Below, piece by piece: positions 8,164 to 17,174 of a stretch of DNA of 64,000 nt. The number at the start of each line of letters is the position of its first letter. The stretch's first letter is position 1. This stretch comes from Leucobacter sp. cx-328. GTDB taxonomy: Bacteria; Actinomycetota; Actinomycetes; Actinomycetales; Microbacteriaceae. The position numbers and the translations under genes are program-made. The notes beneath the pieces are model-generated. The model did not search any database. It was not told where the DNA came from and saw nothing but the letters and a program-made list of their open reading frames with translations. The DNA is taken from assembly GCF_014530035.1 (NCBI RefSeq), contig NZ_JACVMX010000006.1, positions 89,948-153,947 of the forward strand, read 5' to 3'.

Positions 8164-10251
8164 GTGACAGAAACCACTGCAGAGAAGGCGGAGGTCACTC
8201 CCGCCGAGCTCGAGGCGCAACGCCACAAGAAAGAGATAATCGGGCGATACGTCGCCATGTTCCTGATGCCTATCCTCATGATCGGCATCATGATCACCGG
8301 TTACCTTTTCGCGATGCACAACCCAACGTCTCGAGACATGCCAATTGCTGTCACCGGTAGTTCCTCCCAGGAATTCATCTCGGGTCTCGAGCAGATCGAC
8401 GCAGACGAAAACGGAAAGAAGCGCGCCGTCGATCTCATCAAGGTTGACAGTGCCACCGAGGCGCGAGAGCTCGTCATGAACCGTGAGGTCTCTGGCGCAC
8501 TCGTGATCGAGGGCACTGATGCGACGCTCTACACAGCGACCGCAGCAGGCGCTTCGCAGGTGGCTGTTGTGCAGCAGCTCGTTGCGCCGCAGATTGCTGC
8601 GCAGAACTTGCATCTTGAAAACACAGATCTGCGCCCACTTCCCGAATCTGACCCGGCAGGCCTTGGCGCAATGTTCCTCGCCACCGCCCTCGTAATGGCG
8701 GGCTACTTGCCGCTGAGTATCACCCTGTCGAACGCACCGCAGCTTATGCGCTTCCGCCGCTTCGTTCCCCTCCTCGCAGGCTGGTCAGTCTTCTCGGCCC
8801 TGCTGGCTTGGGTCGTGACCGGTCCGATCCTCGGTATTGTCGACGGGAGTGACGCGTGGGCGGTGATGGGCGTCGCAGCGCTCGGCGTCTTTGCGATCGG
8901 GTCGGTGCAGCTATTCCTTACCCGCATCCTCGGCCCGATGGCCGTGCTCGCGGCAATGCTCCTCCTCATGGCGCTTGGTGTCCCCGCGTCAAACATGAGC
9001 ATCTCGATCTATACAGCCCCGAAGTTCTACCTGTTCTTACACGACATCTTGCCGACCTCTGCGATCGGTGAGGCGCTGCGCTCAGTGCTGTACTTCGATG
9101 GTCGCGGCGCCTGGCCGTACCTGCTCGTGCTGATCATCGGTGCGGCTGCAGGTCTTGTCCTGACCCTCATCCTTGACTCCGTGAAGCGCGCAAAGGGCAA
9201 GATCCCTGAGCAGGTCATGGTGAACCTGCCCTCACTGCACGGTGGCCCCCGACCCAAGAGCAAGTTCTGGCAGTACTTCCAGCTCGCAGTGTTCCCCATC
9301 GCGATGGTCGGCCTCATGCTCACCGCAATGCTCGGCGCAATGCACTCACCGACGCCAAAGGACATGCCCGTCGTAGTCGTTGCTTCGAGTGAGGAGCAAG
9401 GCCGGCAGATGGCAGACGCGCTCGACGAGCAAATGGATGGCATGTTCGACTTCACGGTGATGACTTCAGCAGACCGTGCGCGCAGCCAGGTCGAGCATCG
9501 CGACGTCGTTGGTGCGTTCGTGCTGCCGAGCGCGGAACTCCCCGAAGCGACGGTCATTGTGAATCAGTCAGCCGGTAGCGCAGGAGCGCAGCTCGTCGAA
9601 CGCGTCTTCACGGGCGTCGCTCAGGCGCAGCAGTTGCCCGTCGCGACTGATGATGTAGCCCCGCTACCCGAACGCGACAGTATGGGCACCGTCACCATGT
9701 ACGTCGCGATGGGCTGGATGATGGCCGGTTTTATGATCATCGTCGTGGGCGCCAATGCAGCTCCCACAAGCCGACCACTGAACAAGCTGCTGCCGATCGT
9801 TGCAATGTACTCTGTCGCGATGTCAGCGTTCGTCTATCTCATCGCTGGTCCCATTACGGGCGCGGTCGAGGGCCATTTCTGGCAGCTCTTTGGTGCGGGT
9901 GCCGTGGCGATCATGGCCGTCGCGATGTTCGCCACGGTGTTCGAGCGACTCATGGGTCTGCTCGCGATCATTCCGATTGTTGGCGTGCTGATGTTCCTCG
10001 GCGTTCCCGCGTCGGGTGGCGCAATGTCGATCTTCATGGAGCCGGAGTTCTTCCGCGGACTCCACGAATGGCTGCCGATGTCTGCCGCGGTCGAGGGCGT
10101 GCGCTCGATTCTGTACTTCGGTTCTGACGTGCTCGGGGTCAATCTGCTCAAGCTCATCGGCTGGGGTGCGGGGTCATTGATTCTCGTGAGCATCATCGAC
10201 AAGTTCAAACCGGTACGAACCAAGGGTGAGCAGATCATGGTGGACATGTAG
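8164..10251 (+). CDS. internally duplicated integral membrane protein (YhgE/Pip or ABC-2-like topology)
   Basis: 695 residues made of two similar halves (about 1-345 and 360-695). Each half has one N-terminal membrane helix followed by HNPTSRDMPIAVTGSS or HSPTPKDMPVVVVASS, then a roughly 110-residue extracytoplasmic segment ending LPERDS or LPESDP, five more helices, a GVPAS motif and a conserved RSVLYFDG or RSILYFGS block. This topology resembles YhgE/Pip and DUF3533 proteins or ABC-2 type permeases; no ATPase is encoded beside it. The GTG at 8164 has caggag 10 nt upstream. Divergent transcription from a TetR gene suggests an inducible export or stress function. Confidence 0.7.
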   Translation: MTETTAEKAEVTPAELEAQRHKKEIIGRYVAMFLMPILMIGIMITGYLFAMHNPTSRDMPIAVTGSSSQEFISGLEQIDADENGKKRAVDLIKVDSATEARELVMNREVSGALVIEGTDATLYTATAAGASQVAVVQQLVAPQIAAQNLHLENTDLRPLPESDPAGLGAMFLATALVMAGYLPLSITLSNAPQLMRFRRFVPLLAGWSVFSALLAWVVTGPILGIVDGSDAWAVMGVAALGVFAIGSVQLFLTRILGPMAVLAAMLLLMALGVPASNMSISIYTAPKFYLFLHDILPTSAIGEALRSVLYFDGRGAWPYLLVLIIGAAAGLVLTLILDSVKRAKGKIPEQVMVNLPSLHGGPRPKSKFWQYFQLAVFPIAMVGLMLTAMLGAMHSPTPKDMPVVVVASSEEQGRQMADALDEQMDGMFDFTVMTSADRARSQVEHRDVVGAFVLPSAELPEATVIVNQSAGSAGAQLVERVFTGVAQAQQLPVATDDVAPLPERDSMGTVTMYVAMGWMMAGFMIIVVGANAAPTSRPLNKLLPIVAMYSVAMSAFVYLIAGPITGAVEGHFWQLFGAGAVAIMAVAMFATVFERLMGLLAIIPIVGVLMFLGVPASGGAMSIFMEPEFFRGLHEWLPMSAAVEGVRSILYFGSDVLGVNLLKLIGWGAGSLILVSIIDKFKPVRTKGEQIMVDM

Positions 10252-10264
10252 GGTTCCCGCGGGG

Positions 10265-10293
10265 TCAACCCCGTGAGAGCGAGTTCTCGCGTG
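10265..10293. repeat. truncated palindrome piece next to copy C
   Basis: TCAACCCCGTGAGAGCGAG at 10265 matches the first third of the 96-bp element and is directly followed by complete copy C in the same orientation. It appears to be a broken ninth copy. Confidence 0.6.
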
Positions 10294-10389
10294 TCAACCC
10301 CGCGAGAATGACCTTTCTCAACGAAAAGGCCCGTTCCATGCCTATGAAACGGGCCTTTTCGAGAGAAACGCCTTGTTTCGAAGGGTCGA
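10294..10389. repeat. 96-bp intergenic palindrome, copy C
   Basis: Starts TCAACCCCGCGAGAA and ends TTTCGAAGGGTCGA. The centre (positions 41-56) is a variant that ends CTATGAAA. Between the convergent membrane gene and permease 2. Confidence 0.8.
10324..10359. terminator. hairpin terminator inside copy C
   Basis: AAAAGGCCCGTT (10324-10335) pairs with AACGGGCCTTTT (10348-10359). A and T tracts on both sides of the stem make it usable in both directions. Confidence 0.7.
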
Positions 10390-10427
10390 AGACTCGACCG
10401 GTAGAGGTAGTTGCTACGCCCCGCTGC

Positions 10428-11858
10428 CTACGAGCGAGCGCCCTCGAGGGGGTATTCGTCGCCGAGCGCGTCGATCTGCTCGGTGGTGGGGTCACCCTCT
10501 GAGAAGTCCATCATTGGGACGGGCTTCTTGAAGCCCTTGGTGACGAACGCAATGATGATGACGCCGATGACGAACCAGACGCCACCAACAAGCCAGGTGA
10601 GCGGCTGAAGCGAGGTCCACAGCCAGATGGTGAGGGCAAAGCCGATGGTCGGCACGACAAGCTTGGTAATGACGAGACCAGCAGTGAGCGGCTCGCGGCG
10701 ACCGCCCTTGGGGAAGATGTAGGTGCGGATCACCGACAGGTTCACCATCGAGAACGCTGCAAGCGCACCGAACGAGATCATGAACGCTACGGTGTCGAGT
10801 GACAGGAAGAGCGATGCAAGCGCAAAGACCGAGACGACGCACGCTGCAACGATCGGGGTGCCGAAGCGGTTGTGCAGTGTTGCGAGCGGCTTGGGAAGCA
10901 TGCCGTCGCGTCCCATTGCGTAGAGAATTCGCGAGACCGAGACCTGGCTGGTCATACCCGAACCGAAACAACCGATCACATAGATTGCGACGAAGAATGC
11001 GGTGAGGGCTGATCCGCCGATTGATTCCATCACGGTCACGCCTGCGGCATCGAGTTCGCCAGTCGACATGGCATTCCAGTCAGGCTGGTACGCAAGGGAG
11101 CCAGCCCACGCCACGAGGATGAAGAAGAGTCCGCCGAGCAGCGTCGAGAAAATGATCGCACGGGGGATGTCGCGGCGCGGGTTCTTTGCTTCCTCAGAGA
11201 GTGTCGAGACCGCGTCAAAACCGAGGAACGAAAGCGCGAGAATTGCTGCGCCAGCGGCCACGGGGCCGAGGCCACCGTCGCCGAAGGTGAAGGGCTCAAG
11301 CAGGCCGACGCTCATGTCGCCGCCAAGGGCGTGCTTGAACGAGAGCGCAACAAAGATGATGACGAGCACCGTCGAGAGAGCAACAATGACAAAGTTGACC
11401 TTGTTCACCAGGTTGATGCCGATGATGTTGAACGCGAGCACCAGCAGGAGCGCTGCGAGGGTGAACGCCCAGATCGGAATCGCGGGGAACTGGGTGTTCA
11501 TGTAGATGCCGATGAGCATGAAGTTGATCATCGGGAGGAACAGGTAGTCGAGCAGCATGAGCCAGCCCGTCAAGAAGCCAGCCGCGCCGCCGAAGGACTG
11601 CTGCGTGTAGGTGTATGCCGAACCCGCGACCGGGTATCGCTTCACCATCGCGCCGTAGCTCGCGGCGGTGAAGAGCATCGTGATGACGGCGATCACGTAC
11701 GACGCCGGCAGGTGACCGTCAGTGAGCTTGTTGACGATGCCGTAGGTCGTGAAGACGGTCACGACCGTCATGTAAGTCACTCCGAAGAGTGTGAGTCCAA
11801 CAACGCCGAGCGAGCGACGCATATGCGGGCCCTCTGCGGTCTGTGCGCGGTTTGACAA
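10428..11858 (-). CDS. APC-superfamily amino acid/amine permease (paralogue 2)
   Basis: 476 residues starting MSNRAQTAEG, with twelve predicted helices. It is nearly collinear and highly similar to the permease at 5700-7133, including LSFLGFDAVSTLSEEAKN and the shared C-terminal tail KKPVPMMDFSEGDPTTEQID. The start is the TTG at 11858, 7 nt after AGGAG; the next ATG would remove the cytoplasmic leader. It lies downstream of the amidohydrolase on the same strand, so uptake of the amidohydrolase substrate or export of its product is plausible. Confidence 0.85.
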   Translation of the reverse strand: MSNRAQTAEGPHMRRSLGVVGLTLFGVTYMTVVTVFTTYGIVNKLTDGHLPASYVIAVITMLFTAASYGAMVKRYPVAGSAYTYTQQSFGGAAGFLTGWLMLLDYLFLPMINFMLIGIYMNTQFPAIPIWAFTLAALLLVLAFNIIGINLVNKVNFVIVALSTVLVIIFVALSFKHALGGDMSVGLLEPFTFGDGGLGPVAAGAAILALSFLGFDAVSTLSEEAKNPRRDIPRAIIFSTLLGGLFFILVAWAGSLAYQPDWNAMSTGELDAAGVTVMESIGGSALTAFFVAIYVIGCFGSGMTSQVSVSRILYAMGRDGMLPKPLATLHNRFGTPIVAACVVSVFALASLFLSLDTVAFMISFGALAAFSMVNLSVIRTYIFPKGGRREPLTAGLVITKLVVPTIGFALTIWLWTSLQPLTWLVGGVWFVIGVIIIAFVTKGFKKPVPMMDFSEGDPTTEQIDALGDEYPLEGARS

Positions 11859-11913
11859 GGCAGTTCTCCTATGAACGGGATGCGGATCGGGCAGAGCCAG
11901 ACCAGCGGTTGAT

Positions 11914-11946
11914 GGTGTGGGCGTGCGAACATTGCACGCCCACACC
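11914..11946. other. perfect 13-bp hairpin between the amidohydrolase and permease 2
   Basis: GGTGTGGGCGTGC (11914-11926) and GCACGCCCACACC (11934-11946) with a 7-nt loop. No T-run follows on either strand, so it may stabilise or process a shared transcript rather than terminate it. A smaller ccggccgtaaggccgg hairpin lies just right of it. Confidence 0.6.
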
Positions 11947-11986
11947 GGGTAGAGCGGGCCGGCCGTAAGGCCGGGGAAACACGGGG

Positions 11987-13609
11987 TTAGAAGGTGCGGT
12001 CGCCTGCGAGCCAGGTGCCCTGCACGCTGATCTCGGGGATCGCTTCGGGCTCGACTGCGAGCGGATCCGCGCTCAGCCATGCCGCATCCGCGACCTGGCC
12101 GACCGCGAGCGTGCCGCGGTCGGCAGCGAGTGCCTGTCGCGCGATGCCCGAGGTGTAGGCAGCGAGTGCCTCGGCAGCCGAGACGCGCTCCTCGGGGATC
12201 CACGAGTCACCCTGCAGGTCAGCCTTGCGGGTGACCGCGGTGGCGAACGCCGGGCGCCAGTCAACCGTGGTCACGGGCCAGTCGCTGCCGAAGGTGACGG
12301 TCGCGCCACTGCGCTGCAGCGAGCCGATGCTGTACTGCCAGCCTGCGCGGTCGTGGCCGATGTGGGGGATCGTGAGGTCGCGCATGATCGCGTCACACTG
12401 TGCCCAGTAAGGCTCGAAGTTGGCGACGACGCCCGCTGCTGCGAAGCGCGGGGTGTCTTCGGGGTTGAGGAGTGAGACGTGCGCGATGACGTGTGCGCGC
12501 TCGCGCTCAGGGTTCGTCGCGTTCACGTTCTCAAGGGCGGTGAGGGCGAGTCGGTTCGACTCGTCACCGATCGCGTGAATGTGCAGCTGGAAGTTCGCAG
12601 CGTCGAAGGCAACGGTCGCTGCTTCGAGCTCTGCGTAGGTCCAGTTGGGGAGTCCACGATCGTCGGGACGATCTGCGTACGGTTCCGAGAGCGCAGCGGT
12701 GTGGCTCTCAATGACGCCATCCATGAAGAACTTGATGGTGTTTGCCGACAGGCGATCCGCCCCCTCGTTCTGCACGCGCTCACGCAGCGCGATCACGATA
12801 TCGAGCTGCTCACGCCAGTTGCTCGGCTCTGCGCGGAACGCGATGTTCACGCGGGTGTGGAGGCGGCCGGCGCGTACCGCAGCGAGGTAGATCTCAACGT
12901 CAGGGCAACCTGCAGCGCTTGCTTCGACCCAGGCATCCTGGATCCAGGTCATGCCCTGCTCCGCATAGTTGCGGGTAGCCGATTCGATCGCGCCAAGCTT
13001 CTGCTCGGTGGTGAATGCGGGAACGACGTCAGCGAGGAAGTTGTTTGCTGCGGCTTCCTGCAGAGTGCCGAGCGGGGCGCCGTCCTCGCGGCGCACGATG
13101 CGACCGAGATGCGGATCGGCAGACTCGGCAGTGATGCCGCCAGCGCGCAGTGCAGCGCTGTTTACCCACGCTGTGTGGTAGTCGAAGGAGCGAAGAATGG
13201 TGGGGGTGTCGCCGGTGACTTCGTCGAGGCGCTTGGCGTCGAAGAGTCCGCCGGGCTCAAGGGTGGCGTCGTAGCTGCCACCGACGATCCACTCAGCCTC
13301 GGGGTGTGCAGCCTTCCACTCGCCAACCGACGCGAGGATGCCGTCAACGCTGTCGTGATTGCGGATCTCGGGTCCAAGCTCCTCCAGGCCACCGAGCAGC
13401 GGGTGGCAGTGGCCATCGCCAAGCGCAGGAACGACGGTGCCGCCAGCGAGATCAATGACCTCGGTGCCTGCCTGGTCGATGAGCGCGATTGCCTCGTCAC
13501 CGTGGGCAACAACGGTGCCGTCCGAGAATGCGATTGCAGAGGTTGTGGTTTCGTTCTCTGCCGAAATGATCACGGTGCCACCGTGGAACACGGTCGTGGG
13601 TGAAGTCAT
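11987..13609 (-). CDS. YtcJ-type amidohydrolase (amidohydrolase family 3)
   Basis: 540 residues. A small beta-sandwich at both ends encloses a metal-dependent TIM barrel. The HxH metal motif is GDGHCHP near residue 70. Further conserved elements are FMDGVIESHTA, HIHAIGDES, GSDWPV and the C-terminal GTLAVGQVADAAWL. These enzymes hydrolyse amide bonds in formyl- or acyl-amines and similar compounds; the substrate is unknown. The ATG at 13609 is 6 nt after AGGAG. The TetR gene at 13741 is divergent and permease 2 follows downstream, forming a small catabolic locus. A second YtcJ-type enzyme is at 26871. Confidence 0.88.
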   Translation of the reverse strand: MTSPTTVFHGGTVIISAENETTTSAIAFSDGTVVAHGDEAIALIDQAGTEVIDLAGGTVVPALGDGHCHPLLGGLEELGPEIRNHDSVDGILASVGEWKAAHPEAEWIVGGSYDATLEPGGLFDAKRLDEVTGDTPTILRSFDYHTAWVNSAALRAGGITAESADPHLGRIVRREDGAPLGTLQEAAANNFLADVVPAFTTEQKLGAIESATRNYAEQGMTWIQDAWVEASAAGCPDVEIYLAAVRAGRLHTRVNIAFRAEPSNWREQLDIVIALRERVQNEGADRLSANTIKFFMDGVIESHTAALSEPYADRPDDRGLPNWTYAELEAATVAFDAANFQLHIHAIGDESNRLALTALENVNATNPERERAHVIAHVSLLNPEDTPRFAAAGVVANFEPYWAQCDAIMRDLTIPHIGHDRAGWQYSIGSLQRSGATVTFGSDWPVTTVDWRPAFATAVTRKADLQGDSWIPEERVSAAEALAAYTSGIARQALAADRGTLAVGQVADAAWLSADPLAVEPEAIPEISVQGTWLAGDRTF

Positions 13610-13677
13610 TGTGAGCTCCTTTGCTCGAATCGCGGTTGATTTTGGGAGTTCCTCGGAAGGACTCGCAGTGAAATTAA

Positions 13678-13695
13678 ATGAACGTTGTTCGTTTA
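13678..13695. promoter_or_regulatory. probable TetR operator between amidohydrolase and regulator
   Basis: TGAACG-ttgtt-CGTTTA, an inverted repeat with AACG/CGTT arms at 13681-13684 and 13690-13693, in the divergent region and near TANNNT-like boxes for the + strand gene. Confidence 0.45.
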
Positions 13696-13740
13696 GGGAT
13701 ACTAGCCTAAGAGTTGTTCGATGACGAAACGGGGAACACT

Positions 13741-14412
13741 ATGGCGGCTGCAAGGTCAACATCGCGACGTGTGGGGCGCCCGAAAACACCTGTTTTGTCG
13801 CGCGAGCTCATCTGTGAAACCGCACTGCACCTCCTTGATGCCCTGGGTGAAAACGGCGCCAGTATGCGAGATATCGCCACTGAACTCGGCGTGCGACCCT
13901 CGGCGCTCTATAACCACGTGCGCGGACGAGACGACATCTTTGACGGCGTCCGCGAGCTCGTGGTCGCGCGCATAGACGTTTCTTGCTTTGCTGATAGGCC
14001 ATGGGAAGAAGCCCTGGTGATTTGGGCAGATTCGTACCGTGGTGCCTTTGTGGCGCATCCGCCAACCGTCACGCTATTTGCAACCAGGCCAATTGCGCCT
14101 GACGCTCAGACGAGTCACATGTATGAGGTCGTCGTGGGGGCGCTTGTTGACGCTGGATGGCCGCGTGAGCGCGTCCTATCGATCATCGTCGCGATTGAAA
14201 ACTTCCTGATCGGATCGACACTCGACGCGCTGGCCGCGCCAGACATGATGGATCCGGGCGAGCGCGAAGACGTTCCGAAATTTAGTGCAGCGTATTCTGC
14301 GCGAGATGTGATGCTCGATGACATGCCGGGCGTGTCGCCCGCGGATGATGCCTACCGCCTTGGGCTCGATGCGCTCATCGCTGGGCTGCGACTCGAGTTC
14401 GACCGGATGTAG
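13741..14412 (+). CDS. TetR-family transcriptional regulator
   Basis: 223 residues. The N-terminus is basic (RVGRPKTPVLSRELICETA), followed by a TetR helix-turn-helix ending MRDIATELGVRPSALYNHV around residues 45-65. The C-terminal domain resembles the TetR_C class with a WADSYRGAF block. The ATG at 13741 follows ggggaacact; an in-frame TTG at 13714 is possible but lacks support. It probably represses the divergent amidohydrolase-permease unit through the inverted repeat at 13678-13695. Confidence 0.88.
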   Translation: MAAARSTSRRVGRPKTPVLSRELICETALHLLDALGENGASMRDIATELGVRPSALYNHVRGRDDIFDGVRELVVARIDVSCFADRPWEEALVIWADSYRGAFVAHPPTVTLFATRPIAPDAQTSHMYEVVVGALVDAGWPRERVLSIIVAIENFLIGSTLDALAAPDMMDPGEREDVPKFSAAYSARDVMLDDMPGVSPADDAYRLGLDALIAGLRLEFDRM

Positions 14413-14450
14413 GGCCGCGCCCGCGACAGCCACGCCCGCGAAGCGAACGA

Positions 14451-14489
14451 CAGAGGCGCGGAGGCGCGATCCGCACCCCCGCGCCTCTG
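14451..14489. terminator. hairpin between convergent TetR and purU genes
   Basis: CAGAGGCGCGG (14451-14461) pairs with CCGCGCCTCTG (14479-14489). No strong T-run. This convergent gap uses an unrelated hairpin and not the 96-bp element. Confidence 0.55.
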
Positions 14490-14509
14490 CGCGTACAGCT
14501 TGCTCGAAT

Positions 14510-15394
14510 TTACTCGAAGATGATCGTGCGATCTCCGTCGAGCAGAATGCGGTTCTCGGCGTACCAGTTCACGGCACGGCGCAGCACGCGGGACTCGACG
14601 TCCTGCCCCTGCTGCATGAGCTCCTGCGGGTTGAACGAGTGGTTCGCGCGCAGGACGTCCTGCTCAATGATCGGACCCTCATCGAGATCGGTCGTGACGA
14701 AGTGCGCCGTCGCGCCGATGAGCTTCACGCCACGCGAGTGCGCCTGCTTGTAAGGGTTCGCACCCTTGAAGCCGGGCAAGAACGAGTGGTGGATGTTGAT
14801 CGCACGACCCTCGAGCGCAGCGCAGAGCTCGGGGGAGAGGATCTGCATGTAACGCGCCAGTACGACGAGCTCGATGTTCTTTTCTTCTACAACCTCGAGT
14901 ACGCGCGCCTCAAAGGCTGCCTTCTCTTCGGGGCTCTTTACGGGCTTGTACTCGAAGGGCACGCTGTTGAACTCGGCAATGTCGCGCACGGTCTCGTGAT
15001 TCGACAGTACGAGCGGTACGTCGATTGCGAGCTGGCCAGCGCGCTTGCGGTAGAGGAGGTCATTTACGCAGTGCGTTGCGGTCGACGCGAGGATGAGGGT
15101 GCGCACCGGGCGGCCGGCGCGATCGAGGCGCCAGGTCATGTGGTAGCGCTCGGTGACGGGCGCGAGAGCGTTCTCGAAGCGCGAGTCAAAGGTTTCGGGC
15201 TGGGCAACAGCCTCAACCTGCAGGCGCATGAAGAAGCGACCGGTATCGGTGCTCGCGAACTGCTGGCTTTCGAGGATGTTTCCTCCGGCTGCCACGATCG
15301 CTCCAGAAATCGAATGCACGATGCCGGGGCCGTCGATGCAGGAAAGAGTTAGCACCCACTGGGTGTCTTCAGGAGTCGTAGCAATGGTATTCAC
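14510..15394 (-). CDS. purU: formyltetrahydrofolate deformylase
   Basis: 294 residues. It hydrolyses 10-formyl-THF to formate and THF, balancing one-carbon pools and supplying formate for purine synthesis. An N-terminal ACT domain (about residues 12-90, SCIDGPGIVHSISG) is followed by a formyltransferase-fold hydrolase domain. The catalytic region contains NIHHSFLPGFKGANPY and the downstream ATAHFVTTDLDEGPIIEQD. The GTG at 15394 is preceded by only a weak ribosome site (ctgagg). It is divergent from the glyA unit, placing two folate-linked genes back to back with a ZTP riboswitch on one side. Confidence 0.95.
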   Translation of the reverse strand: MNTIATTPEDTQWVLTLSCIDGPGIVHSISGAIVAAGGNILESQQFASTDTGRFFMRLQVEAVAQPETFDSRFENALAPVTERYHMTWRLDRAGRPVRTLILASTATHCVNDLLYRKRAGQLAIDVPLVLSNHETVRDIAEFNSVPFEYKPVKSPEEKAAFEARVLEVVEEKNIELVVLARYMQILSPELCAALEGRAINIHHSFLPGFKGANPYKQAHSRGVKLIGATAHFVTTDLDEGPIIEQDVLRANHSFNPQELMQQGQDVESRVLRRAVNWYAENRILLDGDRTIIFE

Positions 15395-15478
15395 ATGCCT
15401 CAGGGTAGTAGATCACGCGCGCGAACGCACTTGCTGAAGAACAGGTGTAACAAGTGGGCGGATCGACTCCGCAGTTGG

Positions 15479-15484
15479 TAGACT
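15479..15484 (+). promoter_or_regulatory. -10 box of the glyA transcript
   Basis: TAGACT lies a few nucleotides before the first paired base of the riboswitch, so the transcript would begin at about 15490. Confidence 0.5.
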
Positions 15485-15487
15485 CAA

Positions 15488-15593
15488 TTCGTCGTAACTG
15501 GCGTAGGTGGATTAACCATCGGGAAGCGACACATTAACCTCACAAGGCCGCTCGCCTGGGCTGCACGAGACACGGGTTCTCCCGCATCTCGTG
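15488..15593 (+). promoter_or_regulatory. ZTP (pfl) riboswitch of glyA
   Basis: The conserved core gtcgtaactggcg (15491-15503), a short hairpin (gtgg attaa ccat) and cgggaagcgac (15520-15530) close helix P1, gtcg with cgac. The 3' domain has the invariant ccgc..gcctgggc (15548-15561). This is the pfl/ZTP arrangement, which senses the purine intermediate ZMP/ZTP that accumulates when 10-formyl-THF is short. An expression-platform hairpin follows, CACGAGA (15564-15570) with TCTCGTG (15587-15593), 49 nt before the glyA start. Confidence 0.87.
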
Positions 15594-15642
15594 AAACGAC
15601 GCTGAGGCGTCGAATTCCATTTCGATTGATATTGGAGAGCAC

Positions 15643-16926
15643 ATGTCAACCCAGTCAGAATTCTTCAACGAGCCGCTCGCGGTAGTTGACCCTGAGATCG
15701 CAAAGGTTCTCGAGCAGGAGCTCGGTCGCCAGCGTTCAACCCTCGAGATGATCGCGAGTGAGAACTTTGTTCCTCGCGCAGTGCTCGAGTCGCAGGGCTC
15801 GGTTCTCACTAACAAGTACGCAGAGGGTTACCCCGGTCGCCGTTACTACGGTGGCTGCGAGTACGTCGACGTTGCAGAAGAGCTCGCACGCGAGCGCGCA
15901 AAGTCGCTCTTCGGCGCACAGTACGCGAACGTTCAGCCGCACTCGGGTGCTTCGGCAAACGCAGCAGTGCTCTCGGCTATCGCTGAGCCCGGCGACACCA
16001 TCCTCGGCCTCGAGCTCTCGCATGGTGGTCACCTCACCCACGGCATGAAGCTCAACTTCTCGGGCAAGCTCTACAACGTTGTTCACTACGGTGTTGATCC
16101 CGAGACCATGCTTATCGACATGGACGTCGTCCGCGCGAAGGCACTCGAGCACAAGCCCAAGGTCATCATCGCTGGCTGGTCGGCGTACCCCCGTACCCTT
16201 GACTTCGCAGCATTCCGCGCGATCGCTGACGAGGTTGGCGCAACCCTCTGGGTTGACATGGCGCACTTCGCTGGTCTCGTGGCAGCTGGCCTGTACCCCA
16301 GCCCGGTTCCTCACGCGCACGTCGTTTCGTCGACCGTGCACAAGACCATCGGTGGCCCCCGCTCGGGCTTCATCCTCACGAACGATCTCGATCTCTTCAA
16401 GAAGATCAACTCGAACGTGTTCCCCGGTCACCAGGGCGGCCCGCTCATGCACGTGATCGCTGCAAAGGCGACCGCGTTCAAGCTCGCAGCAACCGACGAG
16501 TTCAAGGACCGCCAGGTTCGTACGCTCTCGGGTGCAAAGCTTCTCGCTGAGGCGCTCACCACCGACGCATCGAAGGCTGCAGGCGTTGACGTGCTCACCG
16601 GCGGCACCGACGTGCACCTCGTGCTCGCAGACCTCCGCAACTCGCCGCTCGATGGCCAGCAGGCAGAGGACGCACTGCACAACGTGGGCATCACCGTGAA
16701 CCGTAACTCGGTTCCGTTTGACCCCCGCCCGCCGATGGTCACCTCGGGCCTGCGTATCGGTACCCCCGCGCTCGCAACCCGTGGCTTCGGCGACGCAGAG
16801 TTCGCAGAGGTTTCGGACATCATCGCCCTCACTCTCCAGCAGGCGGGCGACCTCGAGGCGCTCAAGGCACGCGTGACCGCGCTTGCTGAGGCGTTCCCGC
16901 TGTACCCCGGCCTCGAGCAGTGGTAA
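15643..16926 (+). CDS. glyA: serine hydroxymethyltransferase
   Basis: 427 residues, cytoplasmic PLP enzyme. It converts serine and THF to glycine and 5,10-methylene-THF, the main one-carbon entry point. The PLP-binding lysine is K234 in [44 protein letters not shown] and [14 protein letters not shown] are all family blocks. Length is standard. The ATG at 15643 follows ttggagagcac. It is controlled by the ZTP riboswitch upstream and followed by a hairpin at 17050. Confidence 0.98.
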   Translation: MSTQSEFFNEPLAVVDPEIAKVLEQELGRQRSTLEMIASENFVPRAVLESQGSVLTNKYAEGYPGRRYYGGCEYVDVAEELARERAKSLFGAQYANVQPHSGASANAAVLSAIAEPGDTILGLELSHGGHLTHGMKLNFSGKLYNVVHYGVDPETMLIDMDVVRAKALEHKPKVIIAGWSAYPRTLDFAAFRAIADEVGATLWVDMAHFAGLVAAGLYPSPVPHAHVVSSTVHKTIGGPRSGFILTNDLDLFKKINSNVFPGHQGGPLMHVIAAKATAFKLAATDEFKDRQVRTLSGAKLLAEALTTDASKAAGVDVLTGGTDVHLVLADLRNSPLDGQQAEDALHNVGITVNRNSVPFDPRPPMVTSGLRIGTPALATRGFGDAEFAEVSDIIALTLQQAGDLEALKARVTALAEAFPLYPGLEQW

Positions 16927-17049
16927 TCAGTCCTCTTCGTAGGTAGTACGTCAATGTGAGACGAGTCGCAGCGCCGCACCCCGTGTGTGGCCTGCGGCTC
17001 GTTCGCGTTTCGCACTCGCGCCCTTACTTCGCCTCGGTCAGAAATCGAG

Positions 17050-17098
17050 CTTCGGTAAGACTGATTCGGGCTAAATCGCCTTACGGAAGCCACTTTTT
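17050..17098 (+). terminator. probable glyA terminator
   Basis: CTTCGGTAAG (17050-17059) pairs with CTTACGGAAG (17080-17089) with one mismatch, then cca and a TTTTT run (17094-17098). It is 124 nt after the glyA stop; 16927-17049 contains no gene I can support. Confidence 0.6.
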
Positions 17099-17174
17099 CT
17101 TACCGAGGGTGAAGAACGCGGCGGCCGACGCCGCGGCGAGGGTGTGGGCTTGGAACGATCCGCGCCCTTGCCAT

